Positions 1 through 13,388 of a DNA stretch of 64,000 nucleotides are shown here, one piece after another. This stretch comes from Brachionus koreanus (lineage: Eukaryota > Rotifera > Eurotatoria > Ploima > Brachionidae). Location: the NCBI GenBank assembly GCA_016987375.1, contig PJRA01000453.1, positions 44,314-108,313 of the forward strand, given 5' to 3'. The notes under the pieces were generated by a model. It was not told the DNA's origin and searched no databases. It worked only from the letters and a program-made list of their open reading frames with translations. Numbering within the stretch: the stretch's first letter is position 1; each line of letters opens with the position of its first letter. A program made the position numbers and the translations under genes.

Positions 1-3000
1 AACTCTTAGTTGAGTTGGGAGCTGATGCTACTTCAACCACGTTTCAGGATTCAAATATTTTTCATTTAGCTTGTTTGAATGGGCATGATCAAATTGTTCG
101 AGAACTTTTGTATACTCACAATTTGAGCATATCATCCAATACAAAAGGATATCATCCTTTGCACTATGCTGCAAGTTGTAGACGAGGAGCTTTTTGTGTC
201 GAGTTGTTAATTGGACTTAATTATGATGTAAATATGATTAGTAATGATAAAAAAACTCCCATGCATTTAGCTGCTCTACATGGCATAACTTCAAGTGCAC
301 AAGTTCTCTTCTCAAATGGTAAATAAAATAAAAAGTTAAAAAATAAATTAAAATTAATCAAATAAAAAGGTGCATTGATCAATGTAAAAGACATAGATGA
401 AAATACACCTTTACATTTGGCTGCATCAAACGGGCAAACATCAATGGTTGAGTTTTTAGTCGAATCTGGTGCTAACATTTATATGTAGGTAAAAATTCAA
501 TTTTATTATTTTCTTAAAAATAAAAAAAAAAAAAACTTCAAATTTAAATTAAAAAATTAAAATTTTATTTAGCCGAGGACAAAATGGAATGCTTGCTTGG
601 GGACTTGCAGCTGCGAATGGCCATTTTGAGTGTTTTAAAATTTTGGAACAAATTATTCCAACAATATCAAGTATGAAACAATACTTTGAAACGCGAGATG
701 AATTTGGTCGAACTTTTATGCATTTAGCAGCTCAGTCGGGGTAAAATAAAGATAAATATTTTTCTAAATTTCAAATCATAGTTTTTTTTAATCGAAGAAA
801 TTTTGAGTGCATTTTAATGTTTATTAGATGTGATTGTAATATAAATGCTCAAGACAATTACGGAAAGTATGATTAGAGATTTGATTTTAAAATTAATACA
901 TAAAAATTATTTATTTTTAAGTACTCCATTGCACTATGCTTCAGCAGGCTCTTATCTAAAATGTGTTGAGCTCTTAATCAGATCAGGTGCTGATGTAAAC
1001 GAAACTAATAGTTGCTTGTACGAATTGGAAAATGTTAATCTAGATGATGCAACCATTTTAGGACAGTGTGCAACACCATTAATGCTGGCATGCGCTTTTG
1101 ATCAAGAGGGATATGTAGTGAGGGAATTAAAATTTAGTGCCAGAGCACGCGCTGATTTAGCAGACAAAAATGGATTTAATACTCTGCATTATGCGGCTAT
1201 TCAAGGCAATAGAAATGTCATTGAAATAGTAAAATAATTCTTTTTTTTAAAAATTTTTGTAAAATTTTTTTTTAATTTTTCCAACAAGATATTGAACGAG
1301 TGCAAAAATTTAGATCAACAAGATAATGAACAGAAAATATCTCCTCTTCATTTATTGTGTCATTATGGTCACCGAGAAGCACTAGAATTTTTGCTTAGAA
1401 CAGGTTCCGAGCCCGATTTATTTGATTCAAATGGACGAACTCCTTTGGACATTGCTTGTTTTTATGGCGAATTGCTTTGTGTTGATTTTTTGGTCACTTG
1501 GGGTGCCAATTATGAAGTTCAAGATAATATAAATGGTCGAACTCCGATCCATGCTGCTGCCTACACTAACAATTATGAATGCCTAAAATTTATTTTTAAT
1601 TACCACAAAAACAAAATGGCTAATTTAAGCTCTAGCTCGGACAATATAAATGATGATTTAGTCAATATAAGAGACAATCATCAGAAAACACCATTGATGT
1701 ATGCTGTTGAACAAGGCCACTTAAATACTATTAATTTTTTGATTGATGAATTTTCTGCTGATGTTTTATTATGTGATAACAAGCAAAGAACTGCTTTGCA
1801 CAGAGCTGTAAGTTAAAATTTTTATTTAATTGACAAGATAATTTTAAAATATAGCTTTTGAATTTTTAATTTTTAATTTGAGATTAAATTTTAACTTAAA
1901 TAGATACTAAAATAAATTTTTGTATAATTTTGATGTTACAATTAAATTTAAAGTATAATCAAAAATATTAAAAAATTATAAAATTTTTATTACAAAATAA
2001 TTTAATTTTCATTGAAAAAAGTAAAAAAACGAGTCAAATAAAATGGGTCGAATAATCCCTCCGGTCTTTGAGTGTTGAAGAATTTTTTTTTTATTCAAAC
2101 AAGTTTTATCTATAGTATCTATAGTATGTTTTATCTTTAGTTATGTTTTGTTATGTTTATGATTATGTGGTTTGGTGAACATTTAATTATTTAATTTAAA
2201 TACAAAGCTTTGGTTCCAAATTTTGCATTTTTAAACAAAGAATTAATTTTTGTTTTTTGTTTTTTTAGGCAGCGCTTGGTTACGAAGAATGCTGTCAAGC
2301 TATTTTATCACACAATGCATTTACTGCGAATCAACGGGACATAAATGGACTATTGCCAATTCATTATGCAGTAATTAATGGTCATGCTTCTTTAATTCAA
2401 ATAATTTTTGAGTATCACATCACTATCGGAAACTACACAAGACTTTTAGATAAAGACAAACTTTCTCTACTTCATTTTGCATGTTTCAATGGTCATTCAA
2501 CATGTGTAGAAACAATATGCGATCTAGCCGAAAATCATGAATGTCTGAATGAAATGCTTTTTGAAAAAATGGATAAATACAATCTGTTTTCTCCGTTGCA
2601 CATGGCTTGTCAAAATGGTCATGATGCATGTGTCAATTATCTACTAGATAAATACAATGATCGAGTCAATGCTATGATAGAACTTGAGGATTCGAATGGC
2701 AACAGACCTCTTCATATTTGCGCTATAAAAAATGAATACGATTGTGCTTCGTTGCTTCTCGACTCTAATTGCCAAGTGAATGCAGCAAATTTTCATGGTC
2801 AAACTGCGTTTATGCTAGCAGCATATCACAACTCTTTTTCAATAATGGAACTATTGTTAAGTGATGATCCACATAAAACTGAAAATATTGTCGATTCTAA
2901 AATAAAAAAAGATATTAGAATAGATTTGAATGAGATTGATAAAAATCAAAATTCTGCTTTACACTTGGCACTAATGAGTCAGCATGAAAACTGCGCTCTA

Positions 3001-3750
3001 TTCATATTAGATCATCTGGAATATAGTTCTAATTTAATAAATTTAAAAAATAAAAAAGGTGATTCACCACTTCATCTGGCCTCAATGAACGGTCTTGTGA
3101 CAGTTGTGGAAATTTTGCTAAGCAAAGGGGCTGACATTTGGGCAAAAAACTCCAAAAACAAAACTCCGCTGTTAAGTTGTGCCAAAAATGACCAAGTTGC
3201 AGACTGTCTTGAAATACTTTTATCCAGGCTGATGGTTACTTTAACCAAAAAGAACAAATGCAATCAAAGTGCACATAATACGCCTTCGTTTTTGATGATT
3301 ATGGGACAAAATACTTCTTCAGCTCTTAGCACTTATCGTGAAACTAGAAATAATTTAAACAATAGCATTAATGATTTTAAATTTAATGAAAATTTCAATA
3401 AGACTAAAAATTTGATTAGGGAATCGTCGTTTGGGCTAAGAACGCCCGAAATAATGATAAATGATGGTCAAACAAACCAAATTGCTGATTGTTCTAATAA
3501 TATTGAAGCCAATGACAAAGAGAAAAATGTAAATTCGAATAATTTAAATTCAACGCTAATTTTAAACGAAAATGATATTTTGGAGAGTAATGTGAGCTCT
3601 ACTGTTGGCTCTATTGAAGGCCTTAATATGTTTAATTTAAACTCGACTGCTAATGATGAAAAAAACAAGCAAAATGACAATGAAAATAAGTTTAATGTAC
3701 GAATTAGTTCAGTCGAATCATTGGCTTCTAATGACTCCGAGTACTTTTAA
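1..3750 (+). CDS. Ankyrin-repeat protein of the ANKRD28/44/52 type (PP6 regulatory subunit), 5' end missing
   Basis: Seven exons read in one continuous frame: 1-318 (enters the window mid-gene, first full codon at 3), 370-484, 573-740, 828-866, 922-1228, 1289-1807 and 2269-3750. All introns are GT-AG; five are about 50-90 nt and the last is 461 nt. The product is almost entirely tandem 33-residue ankyrin repeats (LHYAA, TPLHLAS, GADVN patterns). It then has a low-complexity tail rich in N, S and acidic residues that ends NDSEYF. The end of the repeat array (VADCLEILLSRLM) and the acidic C-terminus resemble vertebrate ANKRD28/44/52, which serve as scaffold subunits of protein phosphatase 6. 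That role is inferred from family likeness. A different large ankyrin protein remains possible because the N-terminus is outside the window. AATAAA-like sequence follows the stop directly. Confidence 0.8.
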
Positions 3751-4626
3751 AATAAATAAATAAATTATTGTAAATAATTAAACTTTATCGTCTATCTTAC
3801 TTATTTTGTATACCAAATGGAAAACTTTTTTTTAATCACGAAAATATTCACAATTTTAAAATAAAGAGATAATTTAAAAATTTTTTTGTTGTGTGAACAA
3901 AAACAGAGTGTTACATCTCTGATAATAAAAATTAATTAAAAATAATAATTATTTTAATTTAATTTCATTTAAAACCAAATTCTATTCATATTATCTGAAT
4001 TTGAAAGTTAAATTAAATTAAATTAAAAAATTAACAAAAGTTGAAAAATTAGTTTGTGAGTTTTTCAAAAAGTTTGAGTAAAATAATTTTAATTTATCAA
4101 TAAAAAAGTAATAGTTAGCTAATCTTCAAAATATAAATCATTATGCTCTATAGTAGTTCGATTCTTCTCTTGTATTATTCATGATTTTTGGAGTCATAAG
4201 ATTTACGACACCATTCTTCGTTTTGGTCTTGGTTAGTCATATGGTTGTCTGAAAAATAAGCCATTGAGCCAAAAAGATTAAAATCAGAAGAAGAAAGATC
4301 AATTGAGGATATGGAAGAAGTTCAATTCCCTCTAGCTTTTTATTTTTGTCTTTCTAGTTGTAAGAAAAACATTTTTCTTCAAATGTAGTATATCCGTTTA
4401 AATTGTTCAGAATTTTCTATGAGTAATAAAATATTTTTTAAGAATTAAATAAACAATCAATTAAAGATATCATTTTAAAGAGCATTAAATTTGTTTATTT
4501 TAGCATAAAAAATGACTTTAAGTTTTAGAATTACAAAGATAGCGTTTTAAAAAACGCAAAATTTTATTACTCAATATAAAAAATTAGTGAGATTTTTTTT
4601 TCAAATAAAAATAATTCTAAATTTAG
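3751..4626. other. Intergenic, ANKRD28-like to MRE11
   Basis: AT-rich spacer. The first part holds AATAAA-type 3'-end signals for the upstream gene. About 4175-4440 is visibly less AT-rich and on the minus strand carries a 48-codon open stretch (4175-4321, ending in NHE and TAA). An overlapping frame has a hydrophobic run. I could not join either into a convincing gene. A perfect small palindrome (gcgtttt/aaaacgc) lies near 4543-4558. Confidence 0.5.
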
Positions 4627-7600
4627 ATGGATGTGTCATTATCAGATGATGAATTGAATAATTCGTCTATGTTTGACGAATATGATTCAGATGATGTATT
4701 TCGAATAACAGTCACTACAGACAATCATTTAGGTTTCATGGAAAAAGATCCTGAACGAGGCATGGACTCGTTCATTTCATTTGAAGAAGCGTTAGAAATA
4801 GCCAAAGAGGAACAGGTTGATTTTATCCTGCTAGGCGGTGATTTGTTTCATGAAAATAAGCCTTCACGTGACTGTCTAACCAAGTGTCAAAAACTTTTAC
4901 GTGAACATTGTTTTGGCGATAAGCCAATCGAATTTGAAATACTAAGTGATGAAAATACAAATTTTGGACACACAGGCTTTCCAAGAGCAAATTTCAATGA
5001 TCCAAACTTAAATGTATCAATACCAGTATTTACAATTCACGGTAATCATGATGATCCAACTGGACAACAAAATTTGTGCGCCATTGACACTTTAGCCGCA
5101 GCAGGTTTAGTCAACTATTTTGGAAAATCAAACACATCATGTGATCAGGGAGTAAATATTGCGCCAGTATTGCTGCAAAAAGGCTGCACTAAAATTGCAA
5201 TTTACGGATTAGGCTCAATCAAAGACGAGCGTCTTTATAATATGTTTGAAAAAGGCCTAGTTGAATTCATTCGTCCAGCTGAAGATTCAGACGATTGGTT
5301 CAATATATTTGTTATTCATCAGAATCGTTCGGCACATGGTAAAAAAAATTACATACCAGAAACCTTTTTACCTGATTTTTTGGACTTGGTTATTTGGGGT
5401 CATGAGCATGAGTGTCGCATTAGACCCGAATACAATGATTTGCAAAAATTTTTTGTTTCTCAACCAGGCTCTTCGGTTATTACTTCACTTTCTGAAAGTG
5501 AACTTGAGCCAAAAAATATCGGATTATTGAAAATTTATAAAAAAAATTTTAAATTAGAGCCTGTGCCGCTTAGGAGTGTTCGCCAATTTATGATGACAAA
5601 TGTTATTTTGACTGATAGCGATTTGAATCCCACTGACAAAAATATTGAGTTAAAAATTGAACAATATTTGACAAAAAAAGTTCTATCTCTATTAGACGAA
5701 TGTAAAAAAAGTAGATATTGCTATGAAAAACAACCAATTAAGCCTTTAATTCGATTAAAATGTGATTATACTGACTTTGAGCCCATTAATGAAATTAGAT
5801 TTGCTCAGAAAATGATTGATAAAGTTGCAAATCCGCGGAATATTCTTCAATTCTACAAGTTAGACTTCTAAAAAAATTCATCTCTCTCAGCAGATTATTT
5901 TAAAGTAATTAGCCAGATATTTACATTTTAAAAAATTTAATAAATTTTTTAAATTTTCTAAAAATATTTCTCTAGACATCGATTTATTTTTATATTTAAA
6001 TTATTTCAAAAAGACATACACACACTGGACATACAGGCTTGGTCATTTTTTAAGCTAAACTCTTAAATTTAAAACCAAAATGCCCGGATTTTAATGAAAT
6101 ATTACTGGCGCTTGCAATAGGATCTGGATGATGGATTTATGCCTAGATTTATAATGGATTTACTACAAAAATTGCAAAAAGATTCGTATATATAAGTGTC
6201 ATCTGTACAGCTTTTTCACACACTATGTAGAAGACCACTAAAAGTGACCACCAGTCCCCTTCTCTTTTTCTCATTAGGACAAAAGTTAGAAAGACTTTTG
6301 TTTCCATGTTTGTTTTTTCAAATTCAAGAAATCAAAGAATGATAATTTATTTTGTTGTTAATATATTTGCTATCTATACCCTGCTAGCTAAATTATTTAA
6401 ATTATTAAAGTTGTTAAATTGGCACTGAACAGTTAAGAATATAATAAAGCCTTAAAATTAATATTTAAATATTTGTTTTATTTAATATTACTACAATAAT
6501 AAATAATAAATTTCTTTTTTTTAGACATATTTTTATCTTAAATCAATTTAACAAAATAAGCAGGGTATAAATTGCAAAGATATTTAATAATAATTCCTTT
6601 TTTCATTAAAAAAAACACAAAAAAAACAATTCACCTTTTGGTCTTTTTTTTAAATAGAAAAATATATTTTTTTTAAAAAATTTCATTCATCAAAATTATT
6701 TAAGCATCATTTTTCCTAAATGATTTATGAAAAAATAAATTATTTTTAGTCAATTAAAGAAATAAAACAGTCTAAATATATTTAAATTCTCCATTCAATT
6801 TGGCTAGTTACTTTTTTTTACAAAAATTTTCAAATTTAAGATAAGAAATTTACTTCACCTATATTTTATTTTTAGCTTTTTAATTAAATATTTTTGTATG
6901 CGAGTTTTTTTTTCTCAAAAAGAAAACCATCCGAGCAAAAAGTCGAAGCTGAACTGGATGTTGAAGCTGCTAAATGCCTACGAATGAATGGTGGCGGTGA
7001 GCAACTAGAATATGTCAAGGTACAAGACTTGGTCAAAAAATATTTCAAAAAAGCTGATGACAAAAATAAAATGGTTGCTATAACTGAAAAAGGCCTTAGC
7101 GACGCAATTCAAGAGTTTATTGAAAAAGACGAAAAAGATGCCATAGCCGAACTAATCAACTATCAGATAAACAAAATTCAAACATATCTAAAAAATGAGG
7201 TCAGATGGCAAAATGAATTTCAATTAGAGGAAGAAATACGCAATTTCCAAAAGATTCGTTTGGCAAATGTAGAAGACGAGGATAAAGAATTGAGAGAAGT
7301 ATTTGAAAAAACGCGAAAAAATACGCAAAGCAATACACAAATGAACGATAGTGATGAAGAAGCCTCATTTAGTCGCCGAGCTTTCGACTCAGACCAAGAG
7401 AACAAAGAAAAATCAAGTACTGGACGTGGCAGGGGTTCAAGAGGAGGCTCAACACGCAGTCGTGGTCGAGCCACTCGTACTAATAGAGTTGGACGAGGAG
7501 CAAAAGCTTCTAATCAGGAAGAAATATCTTTTATGCCCAGCTCTTCTCGTTCAATGATCAAAAATGAAAAAATAGACATGGGCTCAGATGAAGAAATAAT

Positions 7601-7811
7601 AACTTTGGATCAAAAGGCATCGAGGCCGATTCGATCAATTGCAACAACCTCAAGTGTACGTCGAGCTAGGATTAATTACGATGATGATGACGATGAAGAT
7701 GAATATATGAGCTCAACAAAAAAAACTAAAATTAATGATTCAAAATTAGATGATAATGATGATACACAAAACACTTTTAGCATATTTAAAAAAGCAGCTA
7801 GAAAAAAGTAA
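4627..7811 (+). CDS. MRE11: MRE11 double-strand-break repair nuclease
   Basis: Two exons, 4627-5858 and 6923-7811, joined in phase 2 across a 1,064-nt GT-AG intron, give 706 residues; human MRE11 has 708. The N-terminal calcineurin-like phosphoesterase domain shows every metal/catalytic motif: D32-x-H34 (TTDNHLGF), GGDLFHE with D72, HGNHD around 140-142, HQNR at 231 and WGHEHEC at 258-263. The capping and RAD50-binding region follows, and the exon junction falls just after NPRNILQFY. The C-terminal half has the conserved LVKKYF and EKDEKDAI blocks, a glycine-arginine-rich stretch (GRGRGSRGG; arginine-methylated in vertebrates) and an acidic DDDDDEDE segment. Known role: manganese-dependent nuclease of the MRN complex in DNA end resection and ATM activation. 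An AG directly precedes the ATG (4625-4626), so the start may sit behind a 5'-UTR intron or a trans-splice site. Confidence 0.95.
6358..6587. repeat. Inverted-repeat element inside the MRE11 intron (MITE-like)
   Basis: Arms at 6358-6385 and 6559-6587 are inverted copies that match at about 23 of 28 positions. They share the perfect core tataccctgct/agcagggtata. The intervening 170 nt is AT-rich with no ORF. The host intron is some twenty times longer than most introns here, which fits insertion of a small non-autonomous element. No target-site duplication could be fixed by eye. Confidence 0.45.
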
Positions 7812-8028
7812 ACCTTTTTTTTTAGGAAAAAGTAAATCGAGTTTTCTGTTCAAAATTTAATTAATAATTTACCATTGAATAAATAAATTTTTTTTTAGAA
7901 AATTTTTTCTTCCTCTAGATTGTTTTTTTTACAAGGAGTGATCATCCTTGCAAATTTAAAATTAAAAAAATAATTTACCCAAATTTTAGATATTTATTAG
8001 AAAATGTTTTTATGATTAACAAATTATT

Positions 8029-10742
8029 ATGATCGCGATAAAAGATAAAATGACTGAAGGAATTACACTTAGAAATTTGGTTAGTATGACTAATGGAGTA
8101 GTCGGTCTATCAATTCTTACAATGCCTTATTGTTTTAAAGAAGTACTTACATTTGAAAAAAATTTAAAAATTATTTTTTGTTCCTAAGTGTGGTTTAATA
8201 TTAGGAACATTGACTCTTTTATTTTGTGCTTTAATGACTTCCTATTCATGCAAATTGATCTTAAGAACAATTCAAATGGCCAAAATAAACTCGTTCGAGT
8301 ATCTTGCTTACAAAACATTTGGAGAAAGAGGCAAGCTTCTTATTGAATTATGGTAAGTTTATTAAAAAAAATAAATAAAAAATTTTGAAATAATTTTTTT
8401 TTTCTATAGCATTATTTTATTATTGTATGGTAGTTTAGTAACTAATCAACAGGCTCTTTGTGATACTGGTCCGGCTTTTGTATCTAAATTGTTCAATTTA
8501 AATGTAACTTAAGAATTTTTTATCTTTAATATCAGAACTTAATCAAAATTTGAAAAAAAAAAAAAGAAAATTTAAATTTTTTTTTCAATTAAGGTTTTTT
8601 TAGCAAATTTAAATTTAATAATATTTATTTTAAGGAAAAAACAATTCCAAGATCTGTCTTTATGCTTATATTTACTCTATTAATTTCTCTACCTTTGGCA
8701 TTATCAAAAAAACTAGAAGCTCTACACAGTTTAAATGCAAGCGCCATTTTATTCTATTTTACATTCGGTCTTTATGTAAATTTATCTAAACAGTTTAATT
8801 CTATTGAATTATATGTTGTATTTAGCTTATGTGGGAGGCCGGTTTTAAACTAGTAAATCATGAATGGATTGATAAAGTAAGGTGGTGGCATTTCAGCGGA
8901 TTACTTAAATGCTTTCCGATTTTTTCTATTTCTTTTTCATGTCAAACGTTGGTATTTTAAATTTAATTTTTCATTTTATAATAAATCATATTTGATTTCC
9001 AAGAGTGCTGTTTGTAGTTTATGGTGAATTGGAAAACAAAGACATTATTTTCAATTTGAGTGATTTAGGAATTTTTATATCATTTATTTGCTATTTTTTG
9101 GTAAAATTTTTTATCTAACTCAAATAATACATTAAGCAAACAACTTTTATTTATGGACGTAGACAGGAATTTTTGGCTATTTGGCATATTTTGATGTGCC
9201 AATATATGGTAATATTACATATAACATTCCGACAAATTTTTTAACCCAACTGTTCCTCTTCGGATTTATCATATGTGTTATTTCCGGATTTCCTTTTATA
9301 ATCTATCCGTGTAGGACAAGCCTTAATACACTATTATTTTCAAGAGTAAGTAAATTTTTTGGCAAATTGAAGCTAATGATCAAATTTTATAATCATACCC
9401 AAAAATTACTAAAATTTTGACTTTTTCCAAAAAAAATATTTTAGCAATAAAATATGATGTCCTTCACTTTTTTATTGTAATCATAATTGCTTCTTTCTTC
9501 TTTTTCCCAGTACCTTTTTTAGCAATGGCTCCAATCTGACACAAAGGTTACTGCATCGAGTTTATCATCTAAAGCGAAATTTTTACCCAGTCGAAACTGT
9601 TCTTCCAATTTTAATGAAAGGCGTTGATCAAAATGAGTTTTGTACTGCAGCGATATTTTGAAGATTTTTTCCACACTTAGCGGATTTTTCGATCTTCTGC
9701 GTTTCTATTTTTTTTAGAATTTGGTGAAGAGTAATTCATTGATCATCAATCTTATTAGAGCTTATATTAATATTTTCATTTTTGGAGCTTTATGAATATG
9801 CTTTTTTAATTGAAAAAAAAAATTTAATTCTCAGACTTTTGTTTTCAAAGATTTTTATTTTTAATTTATATTCAATTAAATTATAATGGCTGACAACAAC
9901 ATAAATTCAAAAATTTAATTTAAATGTTTTAATCATTTTTGAAGAAAGAAATTTGATCAAAAATTTTACTTTAGCAAAAATTCTTTAATTTTTGGGCATG
10001 ATCATTAAAATTTTGTCGTTTACTTAGATTAGATTTGCCGACATTTAAACAAAAGAAAAAAAATTAATTTCATCTAAAAAGAACGATGAATTGATCGATA
10101 CTGATATTTATATACCAGAAGATCGATTCAAAAAATTAACTTACTTGCTCGTTTCGTTGACTGTCACAACTGCTGTCTTGATTCCGAATCGTAAGTTAAC
10201 ATGACTTTATCGATAAAAAAATAATTCTAATTAACTTAATTAATAATAGTGGAATTTGTTTTGAGCTTGACAGGTGCTACTGCGGGATCTTTGATCGCTT
10301 ATGTCTGGCCTTCAATGATAAACAAGTTTATAAAAACGGGAAATGAACATAGAAATGAATTATTTTTAAATGTAGTTTTAATAAATTATACATAAGTCTA
10401 GATTATTGTTTAATGTTTGGCTTTTAGATATTTCTTTTTATTGGTATTGTAATTTTTTGCATATGTTCCATAGCCACTTTTTTTGAGTTCGAACCAACAA
10501 AAGAAAATGATGAAATCTTAGCAAATGATGCAAATTCGTTTACGACAACGACTTTAAAAAAAAGTAATTTTTTTTTAAATTCTAATTGACTAAATTGGAT
10601 AAGTATTTTTCTCATTCAAGAAGCAGTTTTGCCTATCGATGGATTATTAGACAAAATGGCACAAAAACAGGTCAGATTTTTGACTAAGAAAATCACAGCT
10701 GTCAGAGATAAATTAGAAGAAAAAAAAGAGGATAATTTTTGA
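8029..10742 (+). CDS. SLC38A10: SLC38A10-like amino acid transporter (AAAP family), short form
   Basis: Eleven exons in continuous phase: 8029-8142, 8189-8352, 8410-8503, 8635-8775, 8826-8947, 9004-9100, 9163-9345, 10082-10190, 10250-10371, 10428-10563 and 10621-10742, giving about 467 residues. ATG 8050 is an in-frame alternative start. Conserved landmarks in order match SLC38A10: GLSILTMPYCFKECG, GERGKLLIE, the KCFPIFSISFSCQ block, GIFGYLAYF, GFPFIIYPCRTSLNTLL and GLTGATxGSLI-type LTGATAGSLIAYVWPS. About ten to eleven hydrophobic segments are visible. The family moves neutral amino acids across membranes with sodium or protons. The protein stops about 65 residues after the last membrane segment, without the very long charged tail of vertebrate SLC38A10. 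Intron 7 is 736 nt and holds an antisense ORF remnant. Substrate is not deducible. Confidence 0.85.
9519..9739 (-). pseudogene. Broken antisense ORF inside SLC38A10 intron 7, unknown family
   Basis: On the minus strand an ATG at 9739 opens 19-20 codons (MNYSSPNSKKNRNAEDRK). The next frame over continues without a break to TAA at 9519-9521, in well-formed coding-like sequence (for example LKLEEQFRLGKNF and LDAVTFVSDWSHC). A one-base change in the short A-run near 9685-9689 would join the two into about 73 codons. It could be a small pseudogene, a small gene with a sequencing indel, or a retained exon of something older. No family was recognised. Confidence 0.35.
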
Positions 10743-13388
10743 AATTATTGTTGGTGGTCTGAATAAAATTTTAGCAAAATAACATTTTTTTAATTTGAGT
10801 CAAATAGGAAATTAGAACGAGTATAACTTGTTCATAATATTTGTGTTAAATTATCAGTTTGCTGCTTGTCATTTATTTAAAAATAAAATAAAGAAAAACT
10901 TTCCAAATAGAAAAATGCATATAATTAAATTTTTTAAATCTAGAAATTTTAGATAAACTTGGACATTTGCTTTTAAGTGTCAATTAGACGACCTATAAAA
11001 ATAAACTGAATACTCTCTTTCTCGTAAGCTTTTGAATGGAAATTTTCAACCCTAAAATTGTGCCAATCGAACAAATATTTTCAAGCTGGACAAAAATATT
11101 ATTAATTTAAAAAATTTCATCTATACGAAACCAAATATTTTATTTTCTAATATATCAATTAATCTAATAGAATATAAGAGAGGCTAATCTAAGAAGGAAT
11201 TGAGGGTCTCAAATGCGCAAAATGAAGAGTTTGGATTATTTTTTATTAGGTCGTCTAAATGACACATGGGCACAAATGTTCATCTCTATCTAAAATAAAC
11301 ATATTTAGCAAGCTTTTAAAAAATAAAATTTGCATTTACTTTTTGAATATAAAATTCAAAACTAAAGGATTAGCGGTAAAATTGTTGTTTTGAATTAAAT
11401 ATTCGAGATTATTTGTGTGTGCTTGTTTATTTCAATAGAATTATTAGGAAATTTTTCCGACTCAAATTTAAGCATTAAACAATACACTGGATCTGAACAA
11501 AAAAATGAACAAGAAAAATCTTTCTAAGTAATACATAGCTAAATTTTTATTGAAAATTGAAAATAGTGGCGAAGAAATCTCAGTTTCTTCATCTGACTAG
11601 ATGCAGCCCGGATTTTGCATTCACCTACAAATCATAATCTACAATTTTTTCTATTGTTCATTTAATTTGGCTTTTAAATCAATGTTAGTCTATTCTAAGA
11701 TTAGTTCTTAAATTTAATTTGAATATGTTTAGCAACTGAAAGATAAATCCCTTAAGCAATATTAATATTGTGCAATTTTCACTAATAAATCATTTGTTTT
11801 TTCTTATAAATAAATAAAACAATTAAAAAAAAATTTTATTAGAAATTTGATTTTAGTAAAAAATTGGCTTGTGAGCACAAAAATCCAAAGTCCAAAACAC
11901 ATCTGATTTTTTGTGTCGCTCTGTTCGATTCAATTAATCATGGCTTTTAAAAAGTCATCGTCGGGACTTAGTGCCTAATGAGTTTTAAATATTTAAGAAT
12001 GAAATTAAAGTTAATTAGTTTCCGTAAGGAAATGTCCTCTTAAATGCGAATTACGGAAGAAATTCAAAACAAATACAAACATTTTTAGCGATAGAGATAA
12101 TTTGCGAGCAAACTAAAGCAAATAGTTAAGAGATTAACTAATTAGAAATGTAAATAATTACAAAAGATTTCAAACGTGGCCCTCTTAAATAGTCATTAGT
12201 ATATTTCAACTTCAATATCAATTTTTCTCATTTCTCAAATTAGCCTTGTTTTCTTTTTTGAGAGCTAGGAAAAAAAATAAGCTAGGCGATATTAATTAGC
12301 AGTCGAAAATGTTAGAAATATTTTCTCAAAGGAAAAATTCATGAGAGATAAAATGTTTAATTAAATGTTTTTTTTTCTTTTAATTTTTAATTTAAAATGC
12401 GATAATTTTCTAATTTAAATTCAACTTAAAAAATTGTATAAAAAGCAAGAAAGAAAATTTTTATTTATTTTTAAATTTTTGAGTGTCCATCGCACACTGA
12501 CATAATTTTTTTTTCTTTAATTACTTAATAACAAAAGGATTATTATTATTATATTTTTTTTCTAGTTAAGTAGAGATTACTCAAAGTAAATTTGAGAAAG
12601 TTTTAATTTTTAAATTAATTCTTGTGTTTAATTTTAAAATTGCCTAATAATCTCCACGCATATTGAGTCTCCAAATTGTGTAAACAAACTTTCTTTAAAT
12701 AAGGCTTTGGCAAGCATTAACTAAAAGACTTGAGGTCTTATTTTATTTTATTTGGACCCTAATAAAATTCTCAAAAACTCTTAATTTTTTTTCTATTTTT
12801 GCTAACAAAAATTTTTTACTAGTTTAAATTTTGAAAGAAAATTTTCAGACATTGTCTTAAATCGGTCAGGGCCGACTCAACTAATTTTGTTCATTGATTG
12901 TTCTTTTCAAGAGATGAATTGTTTTGTTTATGGATTAAAAAAAAAACGGCCCATTAAGCTCAATTAATGTAAACACTCGAAAACGAACTGTAAATAGATA
13001 CATATAAATATGGAAAAAATTGAACGCCCTTGAATCAAAATCTAGAATATTGGTTTGTCCGTTACACTCGGCTTACACCGCAGGTGATCGTGATCGCCAA
13101 TATGCTACTCTAATTAGGCTAAGGATAATAAATCATTTAAATTGATGATAAAAAATCTTTGTCTGGCAAAAATCCGATTTGCTTAACTGAACTAACTAGG
13201 TTTATGATTAACACTGGCCGAAAATCAATTCATTGATCGATAAATCAAAATTATGAACACGTTTATCGATTCGTTTTAGAATAGAATAAAATAAGAATTA
13301 TTTTTCTTCATTTAAACAGTTAAAATTAAAAAAAAAACATTTTATTTAGATTTGAAAAAAAATAATTAATATAAAAAAAATTACAAAA
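10743..13388. other. Intergenic, SLC38A10 to fascin
   Basis: About 2.6 kb with no ORF of note. The 3' end of the transporter (AATAAA near 10885) lies at the left. About 13000-13100 is richer in GC, with a TATA-like catataaatatgg near 13003, and probably belongs to the fascin promoter. A small splice-bounded open stretch at about 11440-11515 could in principle be an alternative last exon of the transporter because its phase fits, but nothing else supports it. Confidence 0.5.

Noticed and set aside
4175..4440. Minus-strand open stretches (48 codons ending NHE-stop, and an overlapping hydrophobic frame) between ANKRD28-like and MRE11
   Set aside because: No start plus splice combination gave a continuous product, and no family was recognised. 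Kept only as a remark in the intergenic entry.
5261..5530. Overlapping ORF inside MRE11
   Set aside because: Shadow frame of a strongly conserved coding exon.
11430..11520. Possible alternative last exon of the SLC38A10-like gene
   Set aside because: Phase and acceptor fit, but a one-in-three phase match is weak; 28 codons without homology and 700 bp past the natural stop.
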